Source: an uncultured Bacteroidales bacterium (GTDB lineage: Bacteria > Bacteroidota > Bacteroidia > Bacteroidales > P3). From it: DNA of 64,000 bases. The stretch covers positions 61,104 through 125,103 of the forward strand of contig CALUNB010000001.1 of NCBI GenBank assembly GCA_944321885.1, written 5' to 3'. The position numbers were made by a program, and so were the translations under genes. Under the pieces are notes generated by a model. It saw only the letters and a list, made by a program, of their open reading frames with translations. It ran no database searches and was not told the origin of the DNA. Below, in pieces: positions 8,849 to 17,475 of the stretch. Each line of letters begins with the position of its first letter. Within the stretch, counting starts at the first letter, position 1.

Positions 8849-11281
8849 ATGCAGCCAGGCCAACCCCAGTTCCCTTTCCGTCTTCCGGCACGCCTCCGCA
8901 AAGGCACTGCCAGACTCTTGTTCCTGGCATGCCTGATGCCATGGCTCTGGGCTTGCAACAGCATGAAAAAAGTCCCCGAAGACCAAAGCCTTCTGGTCAA
9001 GAACAAAGTGAAAGTCTCCCGGGGCGGGACTATTTCCAAATCAGACATCAGCAATACCCTCACCCAGGAACCCAACAGCAAGGCCTTGGGCTTCCGCCTG
9101 AAATTAACGCTCTACAATTGGTCCAAGGATGAAAAGGACAACTGGTGGAACAACAAACTGCGCGAAATGGGTGAAAAACCCGTCATCTTCGACAGCAGTT
9201 CGATTGCCGCTTCCCAAAAGCGGATTCTTTCGATGGCCAACAGCAAGGGCTATTTTCAGCCCGACCTTTCCTCGGAAGTGAAACGGAAAGGCAAGGATAA
9301 ACGGAAAGTGGTCGTGACCTACCGCTTGGACTTGGACGAACCCTACCATATCCGGGACATCCGTTTGGATGTGGAAGACGACAGCTTGCAAGCCGGATTA
9401 GCCCGTTGGGAGCAGGAAACAACGCTCCTTCCCGGCATGCAGTACGAAGTGAGCCGCCTCGATGCCGAACGGGAACGCATCAGCAAACAGCTTCAGAACC
9501 AAGGATATTGGGCTTTCAACAAGGACTTTCTGAGCTATTCGGTAGACAGCAACCTGAACAGCAAGCAGATGGACGTGATACTGCATGTACGGAAAATGAG
9601 TTCGAACCAGCTCGACAGCCTTACGGGCGAACCCATCTTGCTGAACCACAAGAGATACTACATCAACAAGGTTTTCATCACCCCCCAGTCGCGCACCCAA
9701 CTGCAAGGCAAGTCGCAAGGGTTCGACACCGTGGCCTTTGAGGAAAGGTACCGGAGGGAAAGGCGGAAAGGATTGCCCGGCCCGGTCTATTATTTCCTGA
9801 ACCAAGGGAAAAACATCATCAAATACAAGCCCGTGGTCCAAAAGATCTTCCTCCGGGAAGGAGATTTGTACGCCTTGGACAACGTGACCAAAACATACGA
9901 CAACCTCGGGGATTTCCGGGCTTTCCAATACACCAACATCAGCCTCTCGGAAACGCCCTACGACACCACCCTCCCCTACCAACAGAACAACCTCTTGGAC
10001 TGCCATATCCGGATGGTACAAGGCAGCCGCTTCAGTTTCAGCGTGGAAGGCCAGTTGACCACCAGCTCGGGTATACAGGGCATCGCCGCCACCTTCGGTT
10101 TCCAGAACAAGAACACTTTCGGAGGAGGCGAAATCCTGAACATCCAGTTGGGGGGAGCCTACGAATTCCAGTTCACGGTGGACAACGAGCGGAACCGCTC
10201 CTTCCTCAATACGTTCGAGGCCTCGCTCGATGTGAGCCTGGAGTTTCCCCGTTTCCTATTGCCGGGACGTTTGGACAGGTCCTCGAAAGACACCCGGCCT
10301 TCCACCATCATCGCACTCGGGTACAGCTACCAGCATAAACGGGATTATTCCCGCAGCATCTTCAACGCCAACTTCTCCTACCATTGGAAAAACAGCCGTT
10401 GGTCCCATACCCTGAGCCCGGTCGAAATCAGCACAATCCAGATGCTGCGGACTTCAGAATCCTTCCAGGGTATCCTGGATGAGTACCAAGCGACCCAGAA
10501 CTACCGGCTCTACTACCAATATACCGACCACTTCATCCTCACGCCCCGCTACCAGTTTACCTATACCGACCAAAGACAAGGAACTACCAAGGATTTCAAC
10601 CATCTGCGTTTTGAAATAGAAACGGCGGGCAACCTGCTCTACGGTATCGCGGTCGGCATCCATGGCGAAAGGGCCCAAATGGCTGGTTACGAGCTTTTCG
10701 GCCTACCGTTCTCGCAATACGTGCGGGCGGAAATGGATTACAGCCACCATTTCGTATTCGGACAGAAAACCGACCTCGTGGTCCGGGCCGGCTTGGGCGT
10801 GGGATACAGCTACGGGAATTCCCAATCCCTCCCCTACGAAAAAGGGTTCTTCATCGGAGGCAACAGCACGATCCGGGCCTGGCCCCTGTACCAGTTGGGG
10901 CCGGGAGGCTACCGCCACCCCGATGATTCGCCCGATTTCGAACGGCTGGGCGATGTGTACATGGTGTTCAACCTGGAACAGCGTTTCCCGATTATCGGGG
11001 GCTTGATGGGGGCCGTGTTCCTCGATGCGGGGAACATCTGGTTGATGCGACCCAACGAAGCGTATCCCAACGGGGAATTCCGTTTCAACAAGTTTTACAA
11101 GGATTTCGCTTTCGGTACCGGCTTCGGCTTACGCTACGATTTCAAGTTCTTCGTCATCCGCATGGACATCGGTATCCCGCTCCGGGATCCGGCCTTGCAG
11201 GAAACGGGCGACACCTGGGTTATCAAAAGCCTGGGATGGAACGATTTGCTCTTCAACTTCGGTATCGGGTACCCGTTCTAA
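8849..11281 (+). CDS. TamL-like Omp85-family outer membrane lipoprotein
   Basis: The 810-residue protein has an N-terminal signal with lipobox LWAC (Cys36), POTRA-like domains (about residues 45-380, starting KVPEDQSLLVKNKVKV) and a C-terminal 16-strand beta-barrel of the BamA/TamA type ending in a phenylalanine (GIGYPF). Lipidated TamA homologues of this kind are called TamL in Bacteroidetes and insert outer membrane proteins, usually with an inner membrane TamB partner; no tamB is in this window. The next gene, a small acyltransferase 45 bases downstream, is probably cotranscribed, which suggests a shared envelope role. The ATG at 8849 is chosen because it gives a normal lipoprotein signal. 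Confidence 0.85.
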   Translation: MQPGQPQFPFRLPARLRKGTARLLFLACLMPWLWACNSMKKVPEDQSLLVKNKVKVSRGGTISKSDISNTLTQEPNSKALGFRLKLTLYNWSKDEKDNWWNNKLREMGEKPVIFDSSSIAASQKRILSMANSKGYFQPDLSSEVKRKGKDKRKVVVTYRLDLDEPYHIRDIRLDVEDDSLQAGLARWEQETTLLPGMQYEVSRLDAERERISKQLQNQGYWAFNKDFLSYSVDSNLNSKQMDVILHVRKMSSNQLDSLTGEPILLNHKRYYINKVFITPQSRTQLQGKSQGFDTVAFEERYRRERRKGLPGPVYYFLNQGKNIIKYKPVVQKIFLREGDLYALDNVTKTYDNLGDFRAFQYTNISLSETPYDTTLPYQQNNLLDCHIRMVQGSRFSFSVEGQLTTSSGIQGIAATFGFQNKNTFGGGEILNIQLGGAYEFQFTVDNERNRSFLNTFEASLDVSLEFPRFLLPGRLDRSSKDTRPSTIIALGYSYQHKRDYSRSIFNANFSYHWKNSRWSHTLSPVEISTIQMLRTSESFQGILDEYQATQNYRLYYQYTDHFILTPRYQFTYTDQRQGTTKDFNHLRFEIETAGNLLYGIAVGIHGERAQMAGYELFGLPFSQYVRAEMDYSHHFVFGQKTDLVVRAGLGVGYSYGNSQSLPYEKGFFIGGNSTIRAWPLYQLGPGGYRHPDDSPDFERLGDVYMVFNLEQRFPIIGGLMGAVFLDAGNIWLMRPNEAYPNGEFRFNKFYKDFAFGTGFGLRYDFKFFVIRMDIGIPLRDPALQETGDTWVIKSLGWNDLLFNFGIGYPF

Positions 11282-11326
11282 GCCTGGTGCCGGAAGCTGT
11301 TTAAAAATTTCCAATCTCGCAGATAC

Positions 11327-11869
11327 ATGACAAGGATTGCCGCTTGGGTCTTGAAGGCCACCGGATGGAAAGTGGACGAGTTCCGCCCGTCCGAAAAGAA
11401 ATACGTGTTGATTGTAGCCCCCCATACCAGTGTCTGGGATTTCGTGGTGGGTCGTCTGGCGTTCTGGACCAAGAAAATGCCTGCCCGCTTTCTAATCAAG
11501 AAGGAGTTCTTCGTTTTCCCGTTCGGCGGCCTTTTGAAAGCTTTGGGGGGATTGCCTATCGACCGCAAACAGGCGGGGAACGTGGTGGAACATGCCGCCG
11601 CCCTGATCCACAAGGCGGACGAACTGGCCTTGATCCTTACCCCGGAAGGGACCCGGAAGCGCACCGAACATTGGAAAAGAGGCTTCTACTATATCGCCAA
11701 ACGGGCGAACGTCCCCCTTTACGCGGGCATCGTGGATTACGAGAAGAAAGTCTGCAAAATCCTGCCCCAAACCTTGGACACAAACAAGGATTTCAACGCC
11801 TTGATGGAGGATTTGGCAAAGATTTACCGGGGGGCGAAGGGGAAGTATCCTGAGAATTTCAACTTCTGA
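11327..11869 (+). CDS. PlsC-like lysophospholipid acyltransferase family protein
   Basis: This 180-residue protein carries the acyltransferase HX4D box (HTSVWD, His33-Asp38) and the PEGTR substrate-binding box (Pro106-Arg110), with a GLPIDR-like motif between. It should transfer an acyl chain to a lysophospholipid or similar acceptor at the inner membrane; the substrate cannot be told from sequence. It lacks the N-terminal membrane helices of larger PlsC enzymes. The last codons and the TGA stop (11867-11869) overlap the inverted end of a family-A repeat, so the natural C-terminus may have been reshaped by that insertion. Confidence 0.85.
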   Translation: MTRIAAWVLKATGWKVDEFRPSEKKYVLIVAPHTSVWDFVVGRLAFWTKKMPARFLIKKEFFVFPFGGLLKALGGLPIDRKQAGNVVEHAAALIHKADELALILTPEGTRKRTEHWKRGFYYIAKRANVPLYAGIVDYEKKVCKILPQTLDTNKDFNALMEDLAKIYRGAKGKYPENFNF

Positions 11870-12010
11870 CACGCCGCCTCAAACGCAGAAAAAACGAAAA
11901 CTAACAGCACTTCGGCTCAATTCAAACCACACGGATTGGCGCTGCGTTCGGTTTGCACAGTCTTTGCTGCGTCGCTTGCGAGTCTCGCATTTCAGCTGTT
12001 TCTAACATCC
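11864..12010 (+). repeat. Family-A repeat fragment A2
   Basis: Begins with TTCTGACACGCCGCC, an A-type end that contains the stop of the preceding gene, and continues with GTTCGGTTTGCACAGTCTTTG and CTTGCGAGTCTCG, interior blocks of the A family. The opposite end is missing. Confidence 0.6.
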
Positions 12011-12040
12011 TTCTGCAACTCGCTATCCAAAATTTGAAAC

Positions 12041-12082
12041 AAAATGAAAAGGGGCACGTCCGAAAAATCCCGGAGTGCCCCC
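12041..12082 (-). terminator. Stem-loop terminator, minus strand
   Basis: GGGGCAC..GTGCCCC at 12051-12081 with an inner TCCG/CGGA pair folds strongly and, read on the minus strand, runs into TTTTCATTTTG. It is a second, distal terminator for the ExbD operon. Confidence 0.6.
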
Positions 12083-12116
12083 AACCCTTTCGGGTCAACC
12101 AACCAAAACCAATAAA

Positions 12117-12311
12117 CCCAAATCGGTCATTAGACTTTGGGTAGATTGTCCGCTTATGTCATGCAGCATGCTTCTCGCCTAGCCGAAGGCGTAGCGGGCT
12201 ACGTCGAGGCGTAGCGAGGAGCAAGATGCGGACAGAAGCGAACAAGATGCACAAAAGCATCCCTCTTCAGAAACAGGAAACACACTCGGCGAGTCTAATG
12301 ACCGATTTGGG
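12117..12311. mobile_element. 195-bp MITE with 20-bp perfect TIRs and 5-bp target duplication
   Basis: CCCAAATCGGTCATTAGACT at 12117-12136 is repeated exactly in inverse orientation at 12292-12311. The flanks are ATAAA (12112-12116) and ATAAA (12312-12316), a direct repeat that looks like a target site duplication. The interior is non-coding and itself palindromic: TGTCCGC at 12147-12153 pairs with GCGGACA at 12228-12234, and CTCGCC/GGCGTAGCGAG blocks lie between. It is therefore a non-autonomous element needing a transposase from elsewhere; the parent IS family is unknown. Confidence 0.8.
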
Positions 12312-12424
12312 ATAAAACCTGTCAAAAGAAGTTTTTCAAAAAAACGTTCCAACAAACGGGAGAAAAGCCGGTTCCGGATGGCACTGCAACAATTCCGGCA
12401 AAGCAGAGGACAAAATAGGAAACA

Positions 12425-12458
12425 AAAAAAGGGAGCCTTTTTCAGAACTCCCTTTTTT
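12425..12458 (-). terminator. Terminator of the exbB-exbD operon (works both ways)
   Basis: AAAAAAAGGGAG and CTCCCTTTTTT form a symmetric stem with a 12-base loop. It lies 17 bases past the last exbD stop, and the minus-strand reading ends in a run of T. Confidence 0.85.
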
Positions 12459-12475
12459 ACTTATCATGCAGTTTC

Positions 12476-12949
12476 TTAATTCCCGTAAACGTTTTTGCTC
12501 TTAGCCGCCGAATAATTAATCTTCAGCGCGTTTACTTTCCTCAATTCCTGCTTCACGTCGTTCAAGATACCCATCTTCACCGAACGGTCAGCCTTGATGG
12601 ATGTGGTCATCAAAGGACGATCCACTTCATCCCGTGCTTCGCGTTCAGCTTCGATGAACTGGGCCAAATCCCGGACACCCGAAATCTGGTCGTTCAATTG
12701 GATACGAGGTTCAGTCCCGTACTTCTGGGCATCAATCGGAGGTCCGATGTAAATGAAGCTCACCAAGGACTTCTTTTCCAACTTCTGGACTTCAGTGGCA
12801 CCCGGAGGAGTAATCCGCACATACAAGGTGGACTCACGGATAGTGGTAATTACCATGAAAAAGAACAGGAACATGAAGATGATGTCACTCATACTCCCGG
12901 TGTTGATTTCAGGTACACCGCTTTTGTCGTTTTTTCTGAATCTTCCCAT
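12476..12949 (-). CDS. exbD: ExbD/TolR-family proton-channel protein (second copy)
   Basis: This 157-residue protein has a short basic cytoplasmic start, one transmembrane helix (about residues 19-38, with the family's MSDIIFMFLFFFMV pattern including the conserved membrane Asp) and a periplasmic domain. ExbD proteins pair with an ExbB pentamer to turn proton flow into force for TonB. It differs from the upstream paralogue in its periplasmic part. Two non-identical ExbD proteins after one ExbB is a frequent arrangement in Bacteroidetes. It is the last gene of the operon, 14 bases after the preceding stop. Confidence 0.92.
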   Translation of the reverse strand: MGRFRKNDKSGVPEINTGSMSDIIFMFLFFFMVITTIRESTLYVRITPPGATEVQKLEKKSLVSFIYIGPPIDAQKYGTEPRIQLNDQISGVRDLAQFIEAEREARDEVDRPLMTTSIKADRSVKMGILNDVKQELRKVNALKINYSAAKSKNVYGN

Positions 12950-12963
12950 TTCTACCCCCCGTG

Positions 12964-13539
12964 TTAATTGTTAATAGCCGCATTCGTAGGTTCAGCTTCC
13001 GAAATAGAAACCGGAATAGCATCCTGCACTGCTTCTATCTGGTCTGCCCGTTTCAAATCCGCGAACTTGAGACCGAACTTTTCTTCCGAAAGTTCGTCGC
13101 GAAGCTCACGGAAAGCAGCTGTCAACTCGTTTTGCACCGCAATGTACATCTCGTAAGAAGTACCCCGGTCGTTCTTCAAGGAAACCACCCCTTTCGAGAC
13201 CGGCGTAGGTCCCAGCAAGCTGATGTTTTCCATTACAATCTCCGACTTTTTGGGGTCGTTCGACGGATTGGCCAAAAAGTCCTTGGCCATGTCCCTGAGT
13301 TGGGAAACATCGGCCAGCTTCCCCTGCACCTGCAATTCATCCCGGAAGTTAATCGCGACCTTGAACACGTTCCGGTCGTGGATTTCCGGTTTGGGTGCAT
13401 CCGGCGGCAGCGGAGGCGGCAACTTTCTGGCAATCCCCGTGTCCGTATCCATAGATGAAGTCAACAAGAAGAATGTCAACAACAAGAAAGAAATATCGGA
13501 CATGGACCCTCCATTGATGGTGGGTGATTTCTTAGCCAT
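12964..13539 (-). CDS. exbD: ExbD/TolR-family proton-channel protein (first copy)
   Basis: The 191-residue protein starts MAKKSPTINGGSMSDISFLL, with the membrane Asp (Asp15) inside the single N-terminal helix (about residues 13-32), followed by a Pro-rich stretch (KLPPPLPPDAPKPE) and a periplasmic domain of mixed alpha/beta type. Its role is energy transfer to TonB with the ExbB encoded two genes upstream. The spacing to its neighbours (8 and 14 bases) indicates translation from one messenger. TonB itself is not in the window, but a TonB-dependent receptor is encoded at 48-51 kb. Confidence 0.93.
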   Translation of the reverse strand: MAKKSPTINGGSMSDISFLLLTFFLLTSSMDTDTGIARKLPPPLPPDAPKPEIHDRNVFKVAINFRDELQVQGKLADVSQLRDMAKDFLANPSNDPKKSEIVMENISLLGPTPVSKGVVSLKNDRGTSYEMYIAVQNELTAAFRELRDELSEEKFGLKFADLKRADQIEAVQDAIPVSISEAEPTNAAINN

Positions 13540-13547
13540 TCTTCTTA

Positions 13548-13880
13548 TTATTTTTTAAACGGTCGAACAATCTCAGTAAATACAATCGAGAGTACGGCAA
13601 TCCCAATCAATGCATAGCATGTGTACATGCCCGCTCCGATTACCTTGGATGAACCGTAATTGGAACCTGTTTTCTCGAAAAGTTCCGGACCGATGTCCGT
13701 TCCCGAAGACAACAGGTAGGAAATCAAAAAGATTACAACCAAACCCAGCAAACCGAACAAGGTGAACTTGCTGTTTTTGATGTTTCCTCCAAACTGGAGG
13801 ATGGAGAAGCCTATGGCTGCCAGAATCGCGACGATTGCCAGCACATAGACCACATACATCAACACGTCAATCCATACCAT
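13548..13880 (-). CDS. Small three-helix membrane protein of the ExbB/ExbD operon
   Basis: This 110-residue protein has three predicted membrane helices (about 6-28, 40-59 and 84-105) and ends in a short basic tail (RPFKK). It has no named domain that I recognise. Its place between exbB and exbD, 18 bases after exbB and 8 before exbD, is typical of an unnamed accessory gene in Bacteroidetes Ton operons. A role in assembling or tuning the ExbB/ExbD motor is inference from position only. Confidence 0.8.
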   Translation of the reverse strand: MVWIDVLMYVVYVLAIVAILAAIGFSILQFGGNIKNSKFTLFGLLGLVVIFLISYLLSSGTDIGPELFEKTGSNYGSSKVIGAGMYTCYALIGIAVLSIVFTEIVRPFKK

Positions 13881-13898
13881 GACTCAACCTCCTCCGAA

Positions 13899-14708
13899 TT
13901 ATTTCTGGATGTATTTCACAATCAAATCCATGAAAGAAATGGAAGCGTCTTCCATCTTGTTCACGATACCATCGATTTTGGAACTCAGGTAGTTATAGAA
14001 CGTTTGTACGATAATGGCTACGATAAGACCGAATACGGTAGTCAACAAGGCCACTTTCATACCCCCGGCAACTACGGTCGGGCTGATATCACCAGCAGCT
14101 TCGATATCGTCGAAGGCCTGCACCATACCGACTACTGTACCCAAGAACCCCAACATAGGTGCAATCGCGATGGTCCAACCAATCCAGCCGAGGTTCTTTT
14201 CAAGACGCCCGACTTGTACACCTCCATAAGAAGTCACCGACTTTTCGATGCTTTCAACACCTTCACCGGCGCGTTCCAAACCTTGGTAGAAGATACTGGC
14301 CACAGGACCACGGGTATTGCGGCAAACTTCCTTGGCCGCTTCAACACCGCCGTTCTTCAAGGCTTCTTCCACTTTGTTCAACAATTTTTCCGTATTGGTA
14401 GTGGAAAGGTTCAAGTAGATGATACGTTCGAAAACCAAAGCCAAACCGAGAATGAATACAATCAAGATAGGCGTCATCCATGGCACCCCACCCTCGATGA
14501 ATTTCTGTTTCAAAGCTTGGTGGAAAGTTTTCTCGGTGGTCACTTCATCGGCCGGGGTCATGGTGGCCGCAGCGGTTTCCGTAGCTACGGTTTGTTCGGC
14601 AACAGCGGCAGACGAATCGATTTGGGTCGCAGCGCTATCCGTTTGCGCCATAACGGAACCCAGTGCAAGTGAAGCTCCTACTAAAAGGGATGCAATCAGC
14701 TTTTTCAT
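13899..14708 (-). CDS. exbB: MotA/TolQ/ExbB proton-channel family protein
   Basis: From the ATG at 14708 the protein has 269 residues. It opens with a signal-like segment (MKKLIASLLVGASLALG) and an Ala/Thr-rich periplasmic stretch, then three helices: one at about 80-98 (TPILIVFILGLALVFERI) and a pair around APMLGFLGTVVGMVQAF and KVALLTTVFGLIVAIIVQTF, the family's conserved pore helices with threonine. An upstream in-frame extension to 14891 runs through the tRNA gene and is rejected. It forms the motor pentamer for the ExbD proteins downstream. No promoter is seen between the tRNA and this gene, so they may be cotranscribed. Confidence 0.94.
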   Translation of the reverse strand: MKKLIASLLVGASLALGSVMAQTDSAATQIDSSAAVAEQTVATETAAATMTPADEVTTEKTFHQALKQKFIEGGVPWMTPILIVFILGLALVFERIIYLNLSTTNTEKLLNKVEEALKNGGVEAAKEVCRNTRGPVASIFYQGLERAGEGVESIEKSVTSYGGVQVGRLEKNLGWIGWTIAIAPMLGFLGTVVGMVQAFDDIEAAGDISPTVVAGGMKVALLTTVFGLIVAIIVQTFYNYLSSKIDGIVNKMEDASISFMDLIVKYIQK

Positions 14709-14791
14709 AGTGATAAAACTTTTTTCTTTTTGGTTATTCCTTTTAATTTGTTTACGAACCTCACGAACCTTCCCGATTCGCATGATCCTTG

Positions 14792-14879
14792 CGGAGAGAC
14801 AGGGATTCGAACCCTGGAAGCACTTTTGATGCTTACACACTTTCCAGGCGTGCGCCTTCGACCACTCGGCCACCTCTCC
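14792..14879 (-). tRNA. tRNA-Ser (anticodon GGA)
   Basis: An 88-base minus-strand gene with a 7-bp acceptor stem (GGAGAGG with TCTCTCC), D-arm GCCGAGTGGTCGAAGGC, anticodon loop CTGGAAA (GGA, reading UCC/UCU), a long variable arm (GCATCAAAAGTGC) typical of class II tRNA-Ser, and T-arm CAGGGTTCGAATCCCTG. Discriminator base is G; CCA is not encoded. Confidence 0.96.
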
Positions 14880-14994
14880 TAAATTCGTCAATTTCTTTGC
14901 TTTCCCTCAACTTTTACCATCGCACCCCCCGTCAAAGCGGCGGCTAATTTACAAATAATTTCAATACAGCAAAGCTTCAGCCACAATTTTGGCC

Positions 14995-15048
14995 GTCCGG
15001 AACACAATCCAAGGCGTCCTTTTCCAAGTCCGCCGGGCCGTTCCGGAC
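14995..15048 (-). terminator. Possible stem-loop after hflX
   Basis: GTCCGGAAC (14995-15003) and GTTCCGGAC (15040-15048) are perfect 9-bp inverted repeats with a 36-base loop, 14 bases past the hflX stop. There is no clear T-run, so this may be an RNA-stabilising or Rho-type structure instead of an intrinsic terminator. Confidence 0.35.
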
Positions 15049-15062
15049 GAAAAGCGAAAGAT

Positions 15063-16283
15063 TCAAAAGCCTGATTCCGAAGTCCAAGCATCCTCGTACA
15101 ACAGTTTGTCGTAGGGGTAGCGGGTCAAATGCATTTTTTTTACTTCCCCGTACAACATTTCCCGGAAAGCTTCCACATTTTCCTTCCTGGCCGCCGAAAT
15201 GAAAATGCATGGTGCATTCTCCTTGGCATACCACATCTTCTTCAAATCTTCGAGGCTGTAGTTACGCTTGGTCACGGGTGCAAGGTCGTCAGGGTCCTTG
15301 ACTTCGTATGTATAGGCATCAATCTTGTTGAAAACAACGATTACCTTTTTGTCCGCCACCCCGATTTCATCCAGGGTCTGACGCACCACCTCCATCTGTT
15401 CCTCGAAATCCGGATGGGAAATATCGACCACATGCAGGAGGATGTCGCTCTCCCGTACCTCGTCCAAAGTGGATTTGAAGGATTCGACCAAGCTGTGGGG
15501 AAGTTTCCGGATGAACCCCACGGTATCGGAAATCAAGAAAGGGAGATTGCCGATCACGACTTTGCGGACCGTGGTATCGAGCGTGGCGAAAAGCTTGTTT
15601 TCGGCCAAGACGTCCGACTTGCTGACCAGGTTCATTATCGTGGACTTGCCTACGTTGGTATAGCCGACAAGGGCGACCCGGACCATGGCCACGCGGTTCT
15701 TGCGCTGGGTAACCTTCTGCTTGTCGATTTCAGCCAACTTGGCTCTCAGCAAGGTAATCTTGTCGTGGATGACCCGGCGGTCGGTTTCGATTTCCTTTTC
15801 CCCGGGCCCCCGCATCCCTACCCCGCCCCGCTGCTTGCCCAAGTGGGTCCACATACGGGTCAAACGAGGCAAAAGGTATTGGTATTGTGCCAATTCCACT
15901 TGCGCCCGGGCATGCGCCGTGCGGGCATGCTTGGCAAAGATGTCCAAAATCAGGGTCGTACGGTCCAGAATCTTGCAATTGAGTTCCTTCTCCAGGTTCC
16001 TCAACTGGGCCGGTCCCAATTCGTCGTCAAAGACCACCATGTCGATTTTCTCGGCGGTCACATAGGTCTTGACTTCATCCAACTTGCCCGACCCGATATA
16101 ATATTTGCCGTTGGGCAAGTCCAATTTCTGGATGAAACGTTTCACGGCCACGGCTCCCGCCGTCTCGGTCAGGAAAGCCAGTTCGTCCAGATACTCGTTT
16201 TCTTTCTCCAGGCTGGTGCTGCCGGTGGCGATACCGACCAAAACAGCCCGTTCCGCTTCTTTCTTGGTGATGAGATATGCCAT
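15063..16283 (-). CDS. hflX: Ribosome-splitting GTPase HflX
   Basis: The 406-residue protein has the N-terminal HflX glycine-rich domain and coiled linker (GGVGMRGPGEKEIETDRR at about 153-170) followed by a GTPase domain: G1 GYTNVGKST at 207-215, G3 DTVGFIRKLPH at about 253-263, G4 NKID near 318. HflX binds the 50S subunit and separates stalled or hibernating ribosomes under stress. The start at 16283 (MAYLITKKEAE) lies 29 bases after the trpS stop, so the two genes are probably cotranscribed from the trpS promoter. Confidence 0.96.
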   Translation of the reverse strand: MAYLITKKEAERAVLVGIATGSTSLEKENEYLDELAFLTETAGAVAVKRFIQKLDLPNGKYYIGSGKLDEVKTYVTAEKIDMVVFDDELGPAQLRNLEKELNCKILDRTTLILDIFAKHARTAHARAQVELAQYQYLLPRLTRMWTHLGKQRGGVGMRGPGEKEIETDRRVIHDKITLLRAKLAEIDKQKVTQRKNRVAMVRVALVGYTNVGKSTIMNLVSKSDVLAENKLFATLDTTVRKVVIGNLPFLISDTVGFIRKLPHSLVESFKSTLDEVRESDILLHVVDISHPDFEEQMEVVRQTLDEIGVADKKVIVVFNKIDAYTYEVKDPDDLAPVTKRNYSLEDLKKMWYAKENAPCIFISAARKENVEAFREMLYGEVKKMHLTRYPYDKLLYEDAWTSESGF

Positions 16284-16312
16284 TTCGTCTTCTTAGGAAC
16301 CTATGATACGAC

Positions 16313-17302
16313 TTAGAAGCCTATGATACGGCGGACTTCCGCCACGGTCTTGGCCGCGCTCTGGCGGGCTTTCTCCGCGCCTTCCCTGCGGACTTTCTCC
16401 AGATAGGCATCGTCGGCGAGGATTTCCGCGATACGCTGCCGGAAAGGTGCTACGAACTTGATCGTGTCCTCGGCCAGTTGTTTCTTGAGGTCCCCGTACC
16501 GGATGGTACAATTATTATACGCCTCGTCGTAAACCTTGTAAACCTCTTCGCCGCAGAGCACTTTCACCAATTGGAAAAGGTTGGCGATGACTTCCGGCTT
16601 TTCCTGGTTCATTTCCACCGGTCCAGAATCGGTGGTGGCCCGCATGATTTTCTTGCGGATCACGGCATCCTCGTCGGTAAGGAAGATGGCGTTGTTGCCG
16701 CTCTCGGACTTGCCCATCTTGCCGCTCCCGTCCAATCCGGGAATCTTGACGAGGTTTTCCCCGAAATTGAAGGCTTGGGGAAAGCCGAAGTATTCCACAC
16801 CGTAGAGGCTGTTGAAGCGTTGGGCGAACACCCGCGTCATCTCCAGATGCTGTTCCTGGTCCTTGCCCACCGGCACGAAATCGGCCTTGTGGATCAAGAT
16901 GTCGGCGGCCATCAAGGTGGGATAGGTCAACAAACCGGCATTCACGTTGTCCGGGTTCTGCCGCGCCTTGTCCTTGAAGGAAGTACAGCGTTCCAGCTCT
17001 CCCAGATAGGCGTTCATGTTCAGGAAAAGATAGAGTTCGACCGTTTCGGGAAGATCGCTCTGGGCATAAATCGCCACTTTCTCCGGGTCCATGCCGCAGG
17101 CGATATAGGTAGCCAGAATCTGCTTGACGTTCTGGCGGAGATGCTCCGGATGGGGATGGGTGGTAAGACTATGATAGTCGGCAATGAAGAAATAGCAATT
17201 GTATTCTTCCTGCATCTTGATGAAGTTGCGCAAGGCACCGAAATAATTCCCCAAATGAAGGTTTCCGGTGGGACGTATGCCACTCACGACTATTTTTTTC
17301 AT
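16313..17302 (-). CDS. trpS: Tryptophanyl-tRNA synthetase
   Basis: From the ATG at 17302 this is a 329-residue class I synthetase that charges tRNA-Trp. The HIGH-type motif is TGNLHLGNY (12-20) and the KMSKS-type motif is KMGKS (195-199). Length agrees with bacterial TrpS (about 330). The longer in-frame start at 17452 would add residues upstream of the conserved N-terminus and across the promoter, so it is rejected. The final codons CGTATCATAGGCTTCTAA are followed by a near copy, CGTATCATAGGTTCCTAA, beyond the stop. Confidence 0.96.
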   Translation of the reverse strand: MKKIVVSGIRPTGNLHLGNYFGALRNFIKMQEEYNCYFFIADYHSLTTHPHPEHLRQNVKQILATYIACGMDPEKVAIYAQSDLPETVELYLFLNMNAYLGELERCTSFKDKARQNPDNVNAGLLTYPTLMAADILIHKADFVPVGKDQEQHLEMTRVFAQRFNSLYGVEYFGFPQAFNFGENLVKIPGLDGSGKMGKSESGNNAIFLTDEDAVIRKKIMRATTDSGPVEMNQEKPEVIANLFQLVKVLCGEEVYKVYDEAYNNCTIRYGDLKKQLAEDTIKFVAPFRQRIAEILADDAYLEKVRREGAEKARQSAAKTVAEVRRIIGF

Positions 17303-17400
17303 GATTTTCTTTTTGTTATATGGTTTATATCGGTTTCTTGATTGCGATGCCGACTCCGGGCCCGCAAGTAGTACCCGGCCCGCAAAAGCTTGATTGGAGG

Positions 17401-17431
17401 CAAAATTAACCAAAACCAAACGCAATGCAAA
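17401..17431 (-). promoter_or_regulatory. trpS promoter
   Basis: Minus-strand TTTG (17431-17428), a 19-base spacer and TAATTTTG (17408-17401) match both Bacteroidetes promoter boxes and their spacing. The leader to the trpS ATG is about 95 bases. Confidence 0.75.
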
Positions 17432-17475
17432 CGGACTTGTCCGGATAGGCACCGATTACAGGTCGAAGCCCGGAC

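Noticed and set aside
8264..8986. Minus-strand 240-codon frame across repeat A1
   Set aside because: Most of it is repeat DNA with stem-loops, composition is atypical and no domain is recognisable. Frames across A3, A4 and A7 were rejected likewise.
14709..14891. Longer exbB start reaching to 14891
   Set aside because: This part translates the tRNA-Ser gene; the signal-peptide start at 14708 is clearly better.
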